Shown here: piece after piece, positions 49,629 to 58,876 of the stretch | Layout: the number at the start of each line of letters is the position of its first letter | How positions within the stretch are numbered: position 1 is the stretch's first letter | Assembly: GCF_902859805.1 (NCBI RefSeq) | Contig: NZ_CADIKC010000015.1 | Location: 62,001 to 126,000, forward strand | DNA length: 64,000 bases | Reading direction: 5' to 3' | DNA from: Paraburkholderia sediminicola | Lineage (GTDB): Bacteria; Pseudomonadota; Gammaproteobacteria; Burkholderiales; Burkholderiaceae | The notes under the pieces: generated by a model | The model's database searches: none | What the model was told of the DNA's origin: nothing | The model's input: only the letters and a program-made list of their open reading frames with translations | Translations under genes and position numbers: made by a program

Positions 49629-50549
49629 GTGACCGCTGTGCCGCGCGTGTCCTCATCGCCTATGACCGCTGAATCGCCGTCCTCAAGTGCCAGGGTTGCC
49701 ACCTCAGGTGGCGGTTCGCGAGCGCCGGTCGGCATATTCGACTCGGGTCTGGGCGGTTTGTCGGTGCTGCGGGCGGTCCGGGCGCAACTGCCCGGCGAAG
49801 CGCTCATCTATGTCGCCGACTCGCTCTACGCCCCCTACGGCGAACGCGACGACGACTTCATCGCCGACCGTACCCTCGCAATCGGACAATGGCTCGCCAG
49901 CCAGGGCGCGAAGGCACTGGTGGTCGCATGCAACACGGCGACTGCGCAATCGATCGCGCTGGTCCGCGAAAAGCTGGCGATTCCGCTGGTGGGAGTCGAG
50001 CCCGGCATCAAACCGGCCGCACTGCAGTCGAAAACACGTGTCGCCGGCGTGCTCGCCACGCAAGTGACCTTGCGCAGTGCCCGCTTTCAGGGGCTACTGG
50101 AGCGCTACGCTGCCGATTGCCGTTTTCTTTGCCAGCCGGGCCACGGGCTTGTGCAAGCAGTAGAGCGCTGCGACGTGGGTTCCGCCGAACTGCGCGCGCT
50201 GCTGCGCAGCTACCTGCAGCCCATGCTCGATGCCGGCGCCGACACTCTTGTGCTCGGCTGCACCCACTACCCGTTTCTTGATGCGGCGATCCGCGACATC
50301 GTCGGCGACCGGCTCATGCTGATCGATACGAGCGTGGCCATTGCGCGTCAGCTGGAGCGGGTACTTGATCAGCACGGATTGCGCGCCGCCCCGGAAAGCG
50401 CCGGCACTGTTCTGCCCCGTTTTTATTCGACCGGCGACGGCACCCATCAGCAACAGCTCGCCGCGACCCTGCTGCAAATCGATGCCGCAGTCGACCAGGT
50501 CGTGATCCCGTCGCGCCGCACGGCAGCGCCGGACTCCCAAGCCGCATAA
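49629..50549 (+). CDS. murI: Glutamate racemase
   Basis: 306 residues from the GTG at 49629; an ATG at 49662 would give 295. Catalytic cysteines are in VVACNTATAQ and LVLGCTHYPF, with the substrate loop VGIFDSGLGGLSVLRAV near the N-terminus. It makes D-glutamate for peptidoglycan. The long Ser-rich N-terminus before VGIFDSG is unusual and supports the shorter start. Confidence 0.93.
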   Translation: MTAVPRVSSSPMTAESPSSSARVATSGGGSRAPVGIFDSGLGGLSVLRAVRAQLPGEALIYVADSLYAPYGERDDDFIADRTLAIGQWLASQGAKALVVACNTATAQSIALVREKLAIPLVGVEPGIKPAALQSKTRVAGVLATQVTLRSARFQGLLERYAADCRFLCQPGHGLVQAVERCDVGSAELRALLRSYLQPMLDAGADTLVLGCTHYPFLDAAIRDIVGDRLMLIDTSVAIARQLERVLDQHGLRAAPESAGTVLPRFYSTGDGTHQQQLAATLLQIDAAVDQVVIPSRRTAAPDSQAA

Positions 50550-50723
50550 AACCCCTCGCCGTCGCGTTTTTGCGCCGTCGCGCGACCTTTTTGCGCGCTT
50601 TTTAGGCGTTTTCGCACCTTCTCCGCCGCTTGCCCAGGCTCCCGCTCCTTAGGCGAAACCCTTCTAAGAGTCTGGTTTTGTTACAAAAAATCATGCAGGA
50701 CGCTTGCCAAACGGGCCAATCAA

Positions 50724-50742
50724 AATGATAATAGTTCGCATT
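50724..50742 (+). promoter_or_regulatory. Fur-box-like site upstream of bfd
   Basis: AATGATAATAGTTCGCATT has the TGATAAT half-site and an imperfect second half. It lies 24 bp before bfd. Bfd genes are usually Fur-repressed. Confidence 0.6.
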
Positions 50743-50765
50743 AACGTTAGCTATGACGCCCTGCC

Positions 50766-51002
50766 ATGATTGTCTGTGTCTGCAAGTCTGTTTCTGACCG
50801 AAAGATCCGTGCCTCGATCGCGGATGGCGTCGACTCGTTCGACGAGCTCCAGTTCGAACTCGGCGTCGCTTCCTGCTGTGGCAAGTGCGCGGAATCCGTG
50901 CGCGACGTCATGATGGAAAGCGGCGTGTGCGCGAGCCGCTGCGGCTTCGATCATCACACGCAGGCCATGCCGCTGACGTTTTACGAACGCAAGGCCGCCT
51001 GA
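50766..51002 (+). CDS. bfd: Bacterioferritin-associated ferredoxin
   Basis: 78 residues with the four cluster cysteines C4, C6, C37 and C40 (IVCVCKSVSD, then ASCCGKCAESV). It binds a [2Fe-2S] cluster and reduces Bfr's iron core to release iron. The C-terminal extension (SRCGFDHHTQAMPLTFYERK) is longer than in E. coli Bfd. Confidence 0.92.
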   Translation: MIVCVCKSVSDRKIRASIADGVDSFDELQFELGVASCCGKCAESVRDVMMESGVCASRCGFDHHTQAMPLTFYERKAA

Positions 51003-51166
51003 GTCGCGGCTTGAGGGTGCGGCCCGTGCGGCGCGCCCAAGGTGTTCACTGCCTCACTGCTTCACGCTCTGTTTTTAAGCGCGGTTTCACGCGTCTTCCC
51101 ACTGCCGTCAGCAAGCCAGTATCCGTACCAGCCAGCTACCCGCTCATCCGTTAAAAGGAGTTCGAG

Positions 51167-51229
51167 ATGGAATTGCTGATTGGTTTCGTGACTACTTTGT
51201 TCATTTCGCTGCTGATCTTTCGAACATGA
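51167..51229 (+). CDS. 20-residue hydrophobic peptide
   Basis: ATG at 51167 behind a strong AAAAGGAG: MELLIGFVTTLFISLLIFRT. One membrane span. It lies between bfd and tonB, probably in the same iron-regulated transcript. It does not match a named family known to me. Confidence 0.5.
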   Translation: MELLIGFVTTLFISLLIFRT

Positions 51230-51277
51230 CGATGTCTTGTCTGACGTGCCGCATCGACGGCACGCCGCCACGCTAAC

Positions 51278-52006
51278 ATGCAGGCCTCGCATACCATTTT
51301 AGCCGGCGCCACGCCGGCTTCGTCCTCCCGAATGAATTCCCGTGCGCTGACCGCGACTGCCGCGGTCGCGGCAATTCACATCGCTTTGCTTGCGGTGATC
51401 CTGACGCTGCGTCATGAACCGCTGCAACCCGTGATCGAAGCGAAGGTGATGACCGCGCAGCTGCTGGCGCCGGCGCCGGTCGCCGCGCCCGTCGCGGTGC
51501 AATCGATCGCTCCGCCGCCGCCCAAGCCAACACCGCCGGTTCACACCAAGCCGAAGGTCCAGCCCAAGCCGACACCTACCCCGACACCCACGCCGTTGCC
51601 GGTCGCCGCGGCTCCGTCGCCGACGCCTGTCGCCGCGCCCGAGCCGACGCCCGCGCCCGCCGCACCGGCGGCGCCGGCCGCTCAGGCCGCGCCGGCGATC
51701 GGTCGTCCGACCATGGACATCACGGCACCGAAGAACGTCTCGCACATCGAGTGCAGCATGATCACGCCGGACTACCCCGCGCTGTCGAAGCGCCGGGGCG
51801 AAACCGGTACGGCCTATGTGACCTTCGTCATCGGACCAACGGGAAAGGTTGAAAGCATCTCGCTCAAAAAGAGCAGCGGCTTCAGCCGTCTGGACGACGC
51901 CGCCATCGCCGCCGCGCATGCGAGTTCGTGCAAGCCCTATCTCGAGAACGGCCAGGCCATTCGGGCCACGGCCACCCAGCCTTACAACTTCAATCTGAAC
52001 GATTGA
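51278..52006 (+). CDS. tonB: TonB-like energy transducer
   Basis: 242 residues (alternative ATG at 51332). One N-terminal membrane span (ATAAVAAIHIALLAVILTLR) is followed by a Pro/Ala/Lys-rich periplasmic linker (about residues 62-145) and a C-terminal TonB domain (CSMITPDYPALSKRRGETGT, then GKVESISLKKSSGFSRLDDA). It transmits the proton motive force to outer-membrane receptors. It forms an operon with exbB and exbD. Confidence 0.92.
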   Translation: MQASHTILAGATPASSSRMNSRALTATAAVAAIHIALLAVILTLRHEPLQPVIEAKVMTAQLLAPAPVAAPVAVQSIAPPPPKPTPPVHTKPKVQPKPTPTPTPTPLPVAAAPSPTPVAAPEPTPAPAAPAAPAAQAAPAIGRPTMDITAPKNVSHIECSMITPDYPALSKRRGETGTAYVTFVIGPTGKVESISLKKSSGFSRLDDAAIAAAHASSCKPYLENGQAIRATATQPYNFNLND

Positions 52007-52033
52007 GGCAGATTTTAAAAACAAGGAATTGCA

Positions 52034-52762
52034 ATGCAAAACTACGGATTGGCGCACGTGTGGGCGCAAGGGGATTTCGTGACGCGCGGTATCGCGCTCG
52101 CGCTGTTGATCATGTCGGTTATGTCGTGGAGCGTGATCGTCATCAAAGGCTGGAATGTGATGCGCCTCAAGCGTCTCACGAAGAATGCCGAGCAGCAGTT
52201 CTGGCATTCGGACGATCTCGCCGACGGCGTGAAGAAGCTCGGCGCGGAATCGTCGACGCCGCAGGACAACCCGTTCCTCGCACTCGCCCTGTCGGGCCAG
52301 GAAGCCGCCGATCACCATCATCAGACGCAACCGCATCTGCACGATCGCATGGACGTGTCGGATTGGGTGACGCGTTGCCTGAAGGACACGATGGACGAAA
52401 GCGTCGCGCGCATGCAAAGCGGTCTGGCGATTCTCGCCTCGATCGGCAGCACGGCGCCGTTCGTCGGCCTGTTCGGCACGGTGTGGGGCATCTATCACGC
52501 CCTGCTGGCAATCGGCGCGAGCGGTCAGTCGTCGATCGATCAGGTCGCGGGCCCGGTGGGTGAGGCACTGATCATGACCGCATTCGGTCTGTTCGTCGCG
52601 ATCCCGGCCGTGCTCGGCTACAACGCACTGACGCGCGCCAACAAGGCGATCGTCGCCAAGCTGAGCCGCTTTGCACACGGCCTGCATGCATTCTTCGTGA
52701 CGGGCGCCCGTCTGTCGTCATCCAAGCGCGGCGACGGTTTGCGCCTCGCGCGCGCCAACTGA
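52034..52762 (+). CDS. exbB: ExbB/MotA/TolQ proton channel protein
   Basis: 242 residues, three membrane spans (ALALLIMSVMSWSVIVIKG, IGSTAPFVGLFGTVWGIYHA, IMTAFGLFVAIPAVLGYNAL). The conserved TAPFVGLFGTVWGI motif is present. It forms the inner-membrane motor with ExbD and TonB. Confidence 0.93.
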   Translation: MQNYGLAHVWAQGDFVTRGIALALLIMSVMSWSVIVIKGWNVMRLKRLTKNAEQQFWHSDDLADGVKKLGAESSTPQDNPFLALALSGQEAADHHHQTQPHLHDRMDVSDWVTRCLKDTMDESVARMQSGLAILASIGSTAPFVGLFGTVWGIYHALLAIGASGQSSIDQVAGPVGEALIMTAFGLFVAIPAVLGYNALTRANKAIVAKLSRFAHGLHAFFVTGARLSSSKRGDGLRLARAN

Positions 52763-52778
52763 TCGACGAGGCACTCCG

Positions 52779-53198
52779 ATGGCAATGAGCCCCTTCGCCG
52801 GCGACGATGACGACGGCCTGATGAACGAAATCAACATGACGCCGCTCGTCGACGTGATGTTGGTTCTCCTGATCGTCTTCATGGTGACGATTCCGGTGAT
52901 TCGTCACGCGGTCAAAATCGATCTGCCGCATGCGAGCAGTCAGAAGGAAGACACCAAGCCTGCGCAAGTAACCGTCTCCGTCGATGCTGACGGCAACGTC
53001 TTGTGGGACGACAAGAAAGTCGACGACGCGGCGCTGCGCGCGAAGATTGCGGAGGCTGCGCAAGCGAATCCGCAGCCGGAACTGCATCTGGATGCGGACC
53101 GCAAGGTCGCGTACGAGAAAGTGGCTGAAGTGATGTCGGCGGCGCAGGCCGGCGGTCTCACCAAGATCGGCTTCGTCACGCAGCCCAAAGGCAAATAA
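52779..53198 (+). CDS. exbD: ExbD/TolR family protein
   Basis: 139 residues. One span (NMTPLVDVMLVLLIVFMVTI) carries the essential Asp (LVDVM), followed by a periplasmic domain. It ends just before a strong double hairpin. Confidence 0.93.
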   Translation: MAMSPFAGDDDDGLMNEINMTPLVDVMLVLLIVFMVTIPVIRHAVKIDLPHASSQKEDTKPAQVTVSVDADGNVLWDDKKVDDAALRAKIAEAAQANPQPELHLDADRKVAYEKVAEVMSAAQAGGLTKIGFVTQPKGK

Positions 53199-53262
53199 GC
53201 GCAAGTGATCTGTGCGCAGTAATGCTGCCCTTGTTACGCAGCGTCTGCCGAAAAAGCACAAA

Positions 53263-53322
53263 AGCCCTTGAAACAAGGGCTAAAAGTAAAAGGCCTTCAT
53301 CGTCAGATGAAGGCCTTTTTTT
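53263..53322 (+). terminator. Double terminator after exbD
   Basis: AGCCCTT-GAAAC-AAGGGCT (53263-53281) and AAGGCCTTCATC-GTCA-GATGAAGGCCTT with T5 (53290-53322). Confidence 0.9.
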
Positions 53323-53352
53323 GTGCGCACTCGGCGCCTTCGGGCGGCGGGA

Positions 53353-53472
53353 TCATTTGCCATCAGAAGTTGACTGATAGCTCGAGTCACCGCATGCGAC
53401 AGCCGTGATCGACACGGACAGCGCGGTCAGCCCTATCAGGCCCACTATCATAGAGGCCATGAGTTTTCGCAT
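53353..53472 (-). CDS. Small exported lipoprotein-like peptide
   Basis: 39 residues from an ATG at 53472 behind AAGGAG: MRKLMASMIVGLIGLTALSV, then SITAVACGDSSYQSTSDGK. A signal peptide ends at a cysteine (AVAC), as in small entericidin-type lipoproteins. It lies alone between exbD and the LysR gene on the opposite strand. Confidence 0.55.
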   Translation of the reverse strand: MRKLMASMIVGLIGLTALSVSITAVACGDSSYQSTSDGK

Positions 53473-53602
53473 AAGAGACTCCTTAGCGAAGGGATTTCAC
53501 TATAGGCCCGCGAGCGCGGGCATTCAAGCAAACTGTCATTGAAAGTACTCATGACAGGCGGCGCTTAAATGCTAAAAGCGATGTTGCCACGCCTGATAAG
53601 TG

Positions 53603-54589
53603 CTATATGGCAACCGCGAAAGCGGGCTGCGCAGCGTTTTGCTCGGCGCGCGTCGGACACTCGCCCGTGATGTACTTACCTTCGTCCGGATCGAGCATTT
53701 CAACCAGATAATCGACGAACGCGCGCACAGCCGGCACCATTCCCTGCCGTGACACGAATACCGCGTACAACTGCGGCGTCGGAAAGGTCCAGCCGGGCAT
53801 CACCGGCGACAATTGCCCCGCGCGCAGTGCGCTGCCGTACATCATCTCCGGCAATGCGGCGATACCTACGCCGGACAGCACCGCTTGACGAATCGTCATC
53901 AGATCGGCGGTGACGAGGCGCGGCTCGTGTTCGTGCGCGTGGTGCGTGCCGTCGGGGGCGATCAGATCGAAGACGTGGCGTCCGTCGCCGGTCGGCACGT
54001 CGAGCGTTTCGAAACGGCCCAGATCCGCAGGCAACAGCGGCGGCGCATTCTGCTGCAACAGGCTCGGCGCGCCGACCAGCATCTGCTGCGTGCGCCACAA
54101 CGGGCGCACGACGATGTTGGCGTTTTCCGGCGGAGCGGAGCGCACACGCAACGCAATGTCGATCGAATCCTCGAACAGATCGACGACGCGGTTCGTCACG
54201 CGCATCACCACGCGCACTTCCGGGTAGCGATGCATGAATTCCGGCAGGATCTGCGACAGGATGGTCTGCGAGACCGTCACCGGCACGCTCACGCGCACGG
54301 TGCCACGTGGCGAAGAACGCAACTGCTGCACGACATTGACCGCCGCCTGGGCCTCGCTCAGCATCGCCTGACAGTGCTGGTAGAAGAGCTGGCCGGCTTC
54401 AGTGAGCGCCAGTTTGCGGGTGGAACGCTGCAACAAACGTACGCCTAACGACGCTTCCAGCTCGGTGAGCCGGCGCGACAGGCGCGACTTGGAAATCCCC
54501 AGCACGCGCTCGGCGGCGGAAAAGCCGCCATGTTCGACGACCTGCGAGAAATACATCAGGTCATTCAGATTGTGTGAATCGATCTTCAT
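53603..54589 (-). CDS. LysR-family regulator
   Basis: 328 residues from the ATG at 54589 (MKIDSHNLNDLMYFSQVVEH). HTH GFSAAERVLGISKSRLSRRL; the effector domain follows (RGTVRVSVPVTVSQTILSQI). It is divergent from the pirin gene, which LysR genes of this type commonly control. A 123-bp region separates them, with a TATAAT box at 54655-54660 on the pirin side. Confidence 0.92.
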   Translation of the reverse strand: MKIDSHNLNDLMYFSQVVEHGGFSAAERVLGISKSRLSRRLTELEASLGVRLLQRSTRKLALTEAGQLFYQHCQAMLSEAQAAVNVVQQLRSSPRGTVRVSVPVTVSQTILSQILPEFMHRYPEVRVVMRVTNRVVDLFEDSIDIALRVRSAPPENANIVVRPLWRTQQMLVGAPSLLQQNAPPLLPADLGRFETLDVPTGDGRHVFDLIAPDGTHHAHEHEPRLVTADLMTIRQAVLSGVGIAALPEMMYGSALRAGQLSPVMPGWTFPTPQLYAVFVSRQGMVPAVRAFVDYLVEMLDPDEGKYITGECPTRAEQNAAQPAFAVAI

Positions 54590-54712
54590 CTCATCGTTCC
54601 AGTAATAGAACAATCCATTGCGTGAGGGTGGCTGGCGCCTAGGAAAACGGTCCCTATAATAGCTCTATGTTTCAAAAATAACGCTATTCCCCATTTTTTA
54701 AGGTGACTTTTG

Positions 54713-55591
54713 ATGAGCACGACACGCACGATCGAACGCACGTTTCCCTCCGTTCGCACGACCGAAGGCGGCGGGTTTATCGTCCACCGTCCTTTTCCGA
54801 CCCGTTTGCTGATGGATTTCGATCCGTTCCTGCTGCTCGACGAAATGGGGCCGATCGACTACGCGCCGGGCGAGGCCAAGGGCGCGCCGGATCATCCGCA
54901 TCGCGGCTTTGAAACGGTCACGTACGCGCTCGAGGGTCAGTTCGGCCACAAGGATTCAGCGGGCCATTCGGGCACGCTGCGCGCCGGCGACGTGCAATGG
55001 ATGACTGCGGGCGCAGGCGTCGTGCACAGTGAAATGCCGGACCCGTCATTCGTGCGCGACGGTGGGCGCGTGCATGGCGTGCAACTGTGGGTGAATCTGC
55101 CACGCCGCGACAAGATGATCGCGCCGCGCTATCAGGAGATACCGTCAGCCAGTATTCCGGTTGCAACGTCCACGGACGGCAAGGTGCGCGTCAAGGTAAT
55201 CGCGGGCGAAGCGCTCGGCGTAAAGGCCGCGATCGAAACGCGCACTCCGATCCTGTTTCAGCATTTCTCGCTGCAACCGGGCGCGACGATCCAGCAATCG
55301 GTGCCGGCCGACTATCGCGTGTTTGCTTACAGCCTGTCCGGCAAAGGATTCTACGGCGAAGGGGAAGCTCGCCAGGAAATCGACGCGCAGAAGATGGTGG
55401 TGTTTGGGAACGACGGCGACTCGATCACGCTGACGGCCGGCGCCGAGCCGCTCGAAGTGCTGTTGCTGGGTGGCGTGCCGCTGAAAGAACCGGTGGTGCG
55501 CTACGGTCCGTTCGTGATGAACACGGAAGACGAAATCCGTCAGGCCGTGACCGATTATCAGGCCGGACGCATGGGCGCGATCACTCACTGA
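54713..55591 (+). CDS. Pirin-like cupin protein
   Basis: 292 residues from the ATG at 54713. Metal-binding motifs of the N-terminal cupin: PDHPHRGFETVTYALEGQFG and HSGTLRAGDVQWMTAGAGVV followed by HSE. The C-terminal cupin has FQHFSLQPGATIQ. Pirins bind iron and some act as quercetinases. It is divergently arranged with LysR. Confidence 0.93.
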   Translation: MSTTRTIERTFPSVRTTEGGGFIVHRPFPTRLLMDFDPFLLLDEMGPIDYAPGEAKGAPDHPHRGFETVTYALEGQFGHKDSAGHSGTLRAGDVQWMTAGAGVVHSEMPDPSFVRDGGRVHGVQLWVNLPRRDKMIAPRYQEIPSASIPVATSTDGKVRVKVIAGEALGVKAAIETRTPILFQHFSLQPGATIQQSVPADYRVFAYSLSGKGFYGEGEARQEIDAQKMVVFGNDGDSITLTAGAEPLEVLLLGGVPLKEPVVRYGPFVMNTEDEIRQAVTDYQAGRMGAITH

Positions 55592-55785
55592 TCTGCCACA
55601 CCGGCACGCGCCACCGCTCACGATTGCGGTGGCGCGGGCCCTCACCACACCGCCCGCGCCGCCTGTGCGCATGGGCGCGAAGGCCGGTGAATTCGTTCAC
55701 AATAGCAATTCATGCCGCGCACCACACTGTCCAGACGTGACGGCTCGTGGCGCGCGGCGATTTCCGTCCCTGTTCAGGAGCGCGC

Positions 55786-56184
55786 ATGGCAGAGTCCACC
55801 GTCACCGCCCACATCGGTTCGACGAATTTCCAGGTCCTTTTCGACGACGGCAAGCACACATGGCTCGCCGACGAACCCGAGTCGCTTGGCGGCGGCGATC
55901 GCGGGCCGACGCCCGTCGCGCTGTTGCTGTCGAGCCTCGGTGCCTGTACGTCGATCACGCTGAAGATGTACGCTCAGCGCAAGGGCTGGCCGCTCGCCGA
56001 CGTGCGCGTGGCGCTGTCGCTCGAAACCGGCGACGCGGGCTCGACCATCGACCGCAAGATCATGCTGGAAGGCGATCTGTCCGACGAGCAGCGGGAACGG
56101 CTCTTGCAAATTGCCAATGCGTGCCCGGTTCACAAGATCCTCACGCATTCGATCACGATCCGCTCGGGTCTTGCTGTCGTCTGA
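55786..56184 (+). CDS. OsmC-family protein
   Basis: 132 residues from the ATG at 55786 behind CAGGAG. The two redox cysteines are in LLSSLGACTSITLKMYAQRK and LQIANACPVHKILTHSIT. OsmC/Ohr proteins reduce organic peroxides. The closest type appears to be the YhfA-like group. Confidence 0.9.
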   Translation: MAESTVTAHIGSTNFQVLFDDGKHTWLADEPESLGGGDRGPTPVALLLSSLGACTSITLKMYAQRKGWPLADVRVALSLETGDAGSTIDRKIMLEGDLSDEQRERLLQIANACPVHKILTHSITIRSGLAVV

Positions 56185-56298
56185 AATGCGGGTCTCGCGT
56201 GCCGTCACATTGGCGCGATAGCTCGCGGAGCGCGACAATGGCGTGATTGGCTCAACCGGGCTAAACGTTATGCAACGCTTTCATAGGAAGCCGCCGTT

Positions 56299-56781
56299 TT
56301 GAATTTCGAACACCTTATCCAGATCAACGATCCGTTGAATCCGTTTGTCGACTCGATGACCCGCGAGCAGTTGTGGGAAGGTCTCGTGCTGCGCGCCGAA
56401 CAGCCGCAACTGTTCGTGATCGGGCTCGACAGCTGCACCATCCTTTCGCGCGAAGGCGACACGCTCGAACGGGAACTGCACTACGGCCAAGCCACCGTGC
56501 GCGACCGTGTCACGCTGGAGGATCGCCAGAGCGTGCGCTACGACATTCTGCCAACCGCGGACTACGTTGGCGGTTCGCTGACAATGACGATCGAACAGCC
56601 TGACGATCTGCAGTTGTTCCTGCGCTTCGAATACACGACCACCCTGCCCGTCTCCGACGACCAGGACGCCGTGACGACCCAGGAAATCGTGAAGTCCGCG
56701 TATCGCGAGAACGATATCGATACCGTGCGGCTGATTCGCCAGTACGTGCAGGCCAAGCAGGAACCCGGTTCGTTGCATTGA
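56299..56781 (+). CDS. SRPBCC/DUF1857-like protein
   Basis: 160 residues from a TTG at 56299 with AGGAAG upstream (NFEHLIQINDPLNPFVDSMT, REQLWEGLVLRAEQPQLFVI). The pattern VxINDPxxPxxxxLTREQLWxGL is that of the AtaL-like SRPBCC family. Substrate unknown. Confidence 0.75.
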   Translation: MNFEHLIQINDPLNPFVDSMTREQLWEGLVLRAEQPQLFVIGLDSCTILSREGDTLERELHYGQATVRDRVTLEDRQSVRYDILPTADYVGGSLTMTIEQPDDLQLFLRFEYTTTLPVSDDQDAVTTQEIVKSAYRENDIDTVRLIRQYVQAKQEPGSLH

Positions 56782-56853
56782 TGCGTGTGCGGGCGCTCAG
56801 CCCGCACCATTCGACTATCGAAAGTCGGATCCGATGAATTTCTCTTTCTTGTA

Positions 56854-56872
56854 AATGGGAATAGTTATCATT
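56854..56872 (+). promoter_or_regulatory. Fur-box-like site upstream of hemP
   Basis: AATGGGAATAGTTATCATT, a near palindrome with the Fur-type halves, 39 bp before the hemP ATG. Confidence 0.7.
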
Positions 56873-56910
56873 TAGAATTAATCCATCGAATCGACCAACA
56901 GCAAAAACGA

Positions 56911-57171
56911 ATGACCGATCTCAACCGCTCTTCCACACTCAGCCTGCGCCGCCCGGCGGCCGCGCTGACCAGCCGTCCGAAAGCATCGACGGCGACGGCA
57001 ACCGCCGCGAAGCCTGCAGCGGATCACGCGAGCGGTACGAGTGAAAAGTCGGATCGGGTGGTGCGCAGCGACGCGCTGCTGCAAGGACATAGCCACGTCA
57101 GCATTCTGCATAACGGCGAGACCTACCAGCTGCGTGCAACGCGCTTAGGCAAGCTGATCCTGACGAAGTAA
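56911..57171 (+). CDS. hemP: Hemin uptake protein HemP
   Basis: 86 residues from the ATG at 56911. The C-terminal SDALLQGHSHVSILHNGETY, then QLRATRLGKLILTK is the HemP signature. The N-terminal part is Ala/Thr-rich. Known in Burkholderia as a Fur-controlled factor required for haem uptake. A longer upstream frame is not supported. Confidence 0.9.
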   Translation: MTDLNRSSTLSLRRPAAALTSRPKASTATATAAKPAADHASGTSEKSDRVVRSDALLQGHSHVSILHNGETYQLRATRLGKLILTK

Positions 57172-57469
57172 CAGGCAACACTGAATAGCAGTACGTACCG
57201 GGTATTGTGGGGACCACCTCCTCGAGAGGTGTTAGGCATTAGCCAGCCACGACGGCTTGCACGTGAGAACTAGACCCCTTCGTGCAGACACCAAGCCAGT
57301 CGTCGCAGCCAGCCAGGCCGCTTTTTTGGTTCTCACCCAATGCGGATACACGAAACGACGTGTGTCGCAGATTCAGAAAATGAAAAAGCCGTGGGATGTT
57401 GTCATCTCCACGGCTTTTGTTTTACAGGGTGCCGATCCGGTCCCGGCAGCGCATTGAAGCGGTTAGGAC
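57172..57469. other. Non-coding region between hemP and ftrD
   Basis: About 300 bp with no convincing gene. It holds a short CACCTC/GAGGTG hairpin (57214-57230) and ends in a bidirectional terminator (57384-57424). The stretch 57200-57330 has little coding character and could include a small RNA, but nothing specific was recognised. Confidence 0.5.
57384..57424. terminator. Bidirectional terminator
   Basis: AAAAGCCGTGG / CCACGGCTTTT with T-runs on both strands. It serves the convergent hemP region and ftrD. Confidence 0.8.
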
Positions 57470-58876
57470 TTACTTCGAAGCCCAGCCCCAGAACATGAGC
57501 CACCATGCACTATCGACCACGGCCAGCGCCGCTGCGAACCACACCATCGCAAGGCCGCGCTGGACGAAGCGCTCGCTATAGCGCCGTGTAACGAGCCAGG
57601 CGAGCCACGCACTCCACAGGTTGGCAATCGCCAGAATCGCGATACGCATGTCCGACGCCCACCACAGCGACAGATGCTCCGCGCGCAGCAGCGACAACGT
57701 GGTCGCCGACAAGCCGAGAAACACCCCCGCGCCGGCAATCGGAATCAGGCCCTGCGTCAAATGATGCAGACGCACGAAGCTGAACCGCCCCAGCATGCGC
57801 GACGCGCCCATCAGCAGCACCAGCAGCACCGTGCCGTACACCAGCGCCGTGGCGAGGATGTAGCCGATCACCATCGTGCCGTCGAGCCACGAGAACACAT
57901 CGTTCTGCTCGGGGTAATGCGTGAACAGGAACCACGGCGCGTTGGTGTCGAGCGGCCAGGTGATGTCGTGATCGACCAGCCACGTAGCGAAGAACATCTT
58001 CAGGTCGACGAACCAGCGCGAAGCGGTCCAGTGGAATGCGCCGATCGCAATGCCGAGCAGGCCGTACAGGATCAGCGCGGTGTCCCACGGATTCGCCTGT
58101 TTATCGCCGAGCTGCACGACTTCCGACGACGGCGCGCGCCACGTCAGCGCGATCGCGTCGCGGTGTCCGCTGCAACGGCCGCACATATGGCAGTCCGACG
58201 CACCCTTCATATTGCGCAGCGGCACCAGCGGCGCGCAGTTGATCGGAATCACGCGATGCCCATGTTCGCCGTTCTTGTACGAGCGGCGCCACGCGTCTTC
58301 ATCGACTTTGTAGTGGAACGGCGCGAGACGCGCCAGTAGCGAAAAAACCCCATTCACGGGGCACAGGTACTTGCACCAGACGCGCTTCTCGCGTCCGTAC
58401 AGCAGACCGATGATCATCGCCGCGAAGGTCGAACCGCCGAGCACCAGCAGCACCGCTTTCGGATACTGGTAGACGCTGACCATCTGCCCATAGATCGTGG
58501 TGATGCCGAACGCGACGAACGGCCAGCCGCCCCAGCGCATCCAGCGCGGAATCGCCCAGCCGCGGCCGTATTTGCTGGCGAATTCGGCGAGCGCGCCCTC
58601 CGGACAGAGCACGCCGCACCACACACGGCCGAGCATCACCATCGACAGCAGCACGAACGGCCACCAGATGCCCCAGAACACGAACTGCGCGGCAAGCGTC
58701 AGGTTGTTCCACAGATGCGCGGTGTCGTCAGGCAGCGGCGTCACCGCCGGCACGAGAATCAGGAACGCGTACACCGCCACCACAACCCACTGAATGCCGC
58801 GGATCAAACCGCCGTGACGCTGCATCCACTGCCCGGCCGCAGCGAGGCGGCCCGGACGGGTCATGACAGTACTCAT
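57470..58876 (-). CDS. ftrD: FtrD-like polyferredoxin of the ferrous iron system
   Basis: 468 residues from the ATG at 58876 (overlap with ftrC stop). About seven membrane spans and cysteine motifs: VWCGVLCPEGALAEF, VWCKYLCPVNG and CHMCGRCSGHRD, fitting 4Fe-4S clusters. In FtrABCD systems this protein is thought to take electrons from Fe(II) oxidation during uptake. Confidence 0.88.
   Translation of the reverse strand: MSTVMTRPGRLAAAGQWMQRHGGLIRGIQWVVVAVYAFLILVPAVTPLPDDTAHLWNNLTLAAQFVFWGIWWPFVLLSMVMLGRVWCGVLCPEGALAEFASKYGRGWAIPRWMRWGGWPFVAFGITTIYGQMVSVYQYPKAVLLVLGGSTFAAMIIGLLYGREKRVWCKYLCPVNGVFSLLARLAPFHYKVDEDAWRRSYKNGEHGHRVIPINCAPLVPLRNMKGASDCHMCGRCSGHRDAIALTWRAPSSEVVQLGDKQANPWDTALILYGLLGIAIGAFHWTASRWFVDLKMFFATWLVDHDITWPLDTNAPWFLFTHYPEQNDVFSWLDGTMVIGYILATALVYGTVLLVLLMGASRMLGRFSFVRLHHLTQGLIPIAGAGVFLGLSATTLSLLRAEHLSLWWASDMRIAILAIANLWSAWLAWLVTRRYSERFVQRGLAMVWFAAALAVVDSAWWLMFWGWASK

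Noticed and set aside
57257..57457. 66-residue ORF between hemP and ftrD
   Set aside because: It runs through a bidirectional terminator and lacks a ribosome site.
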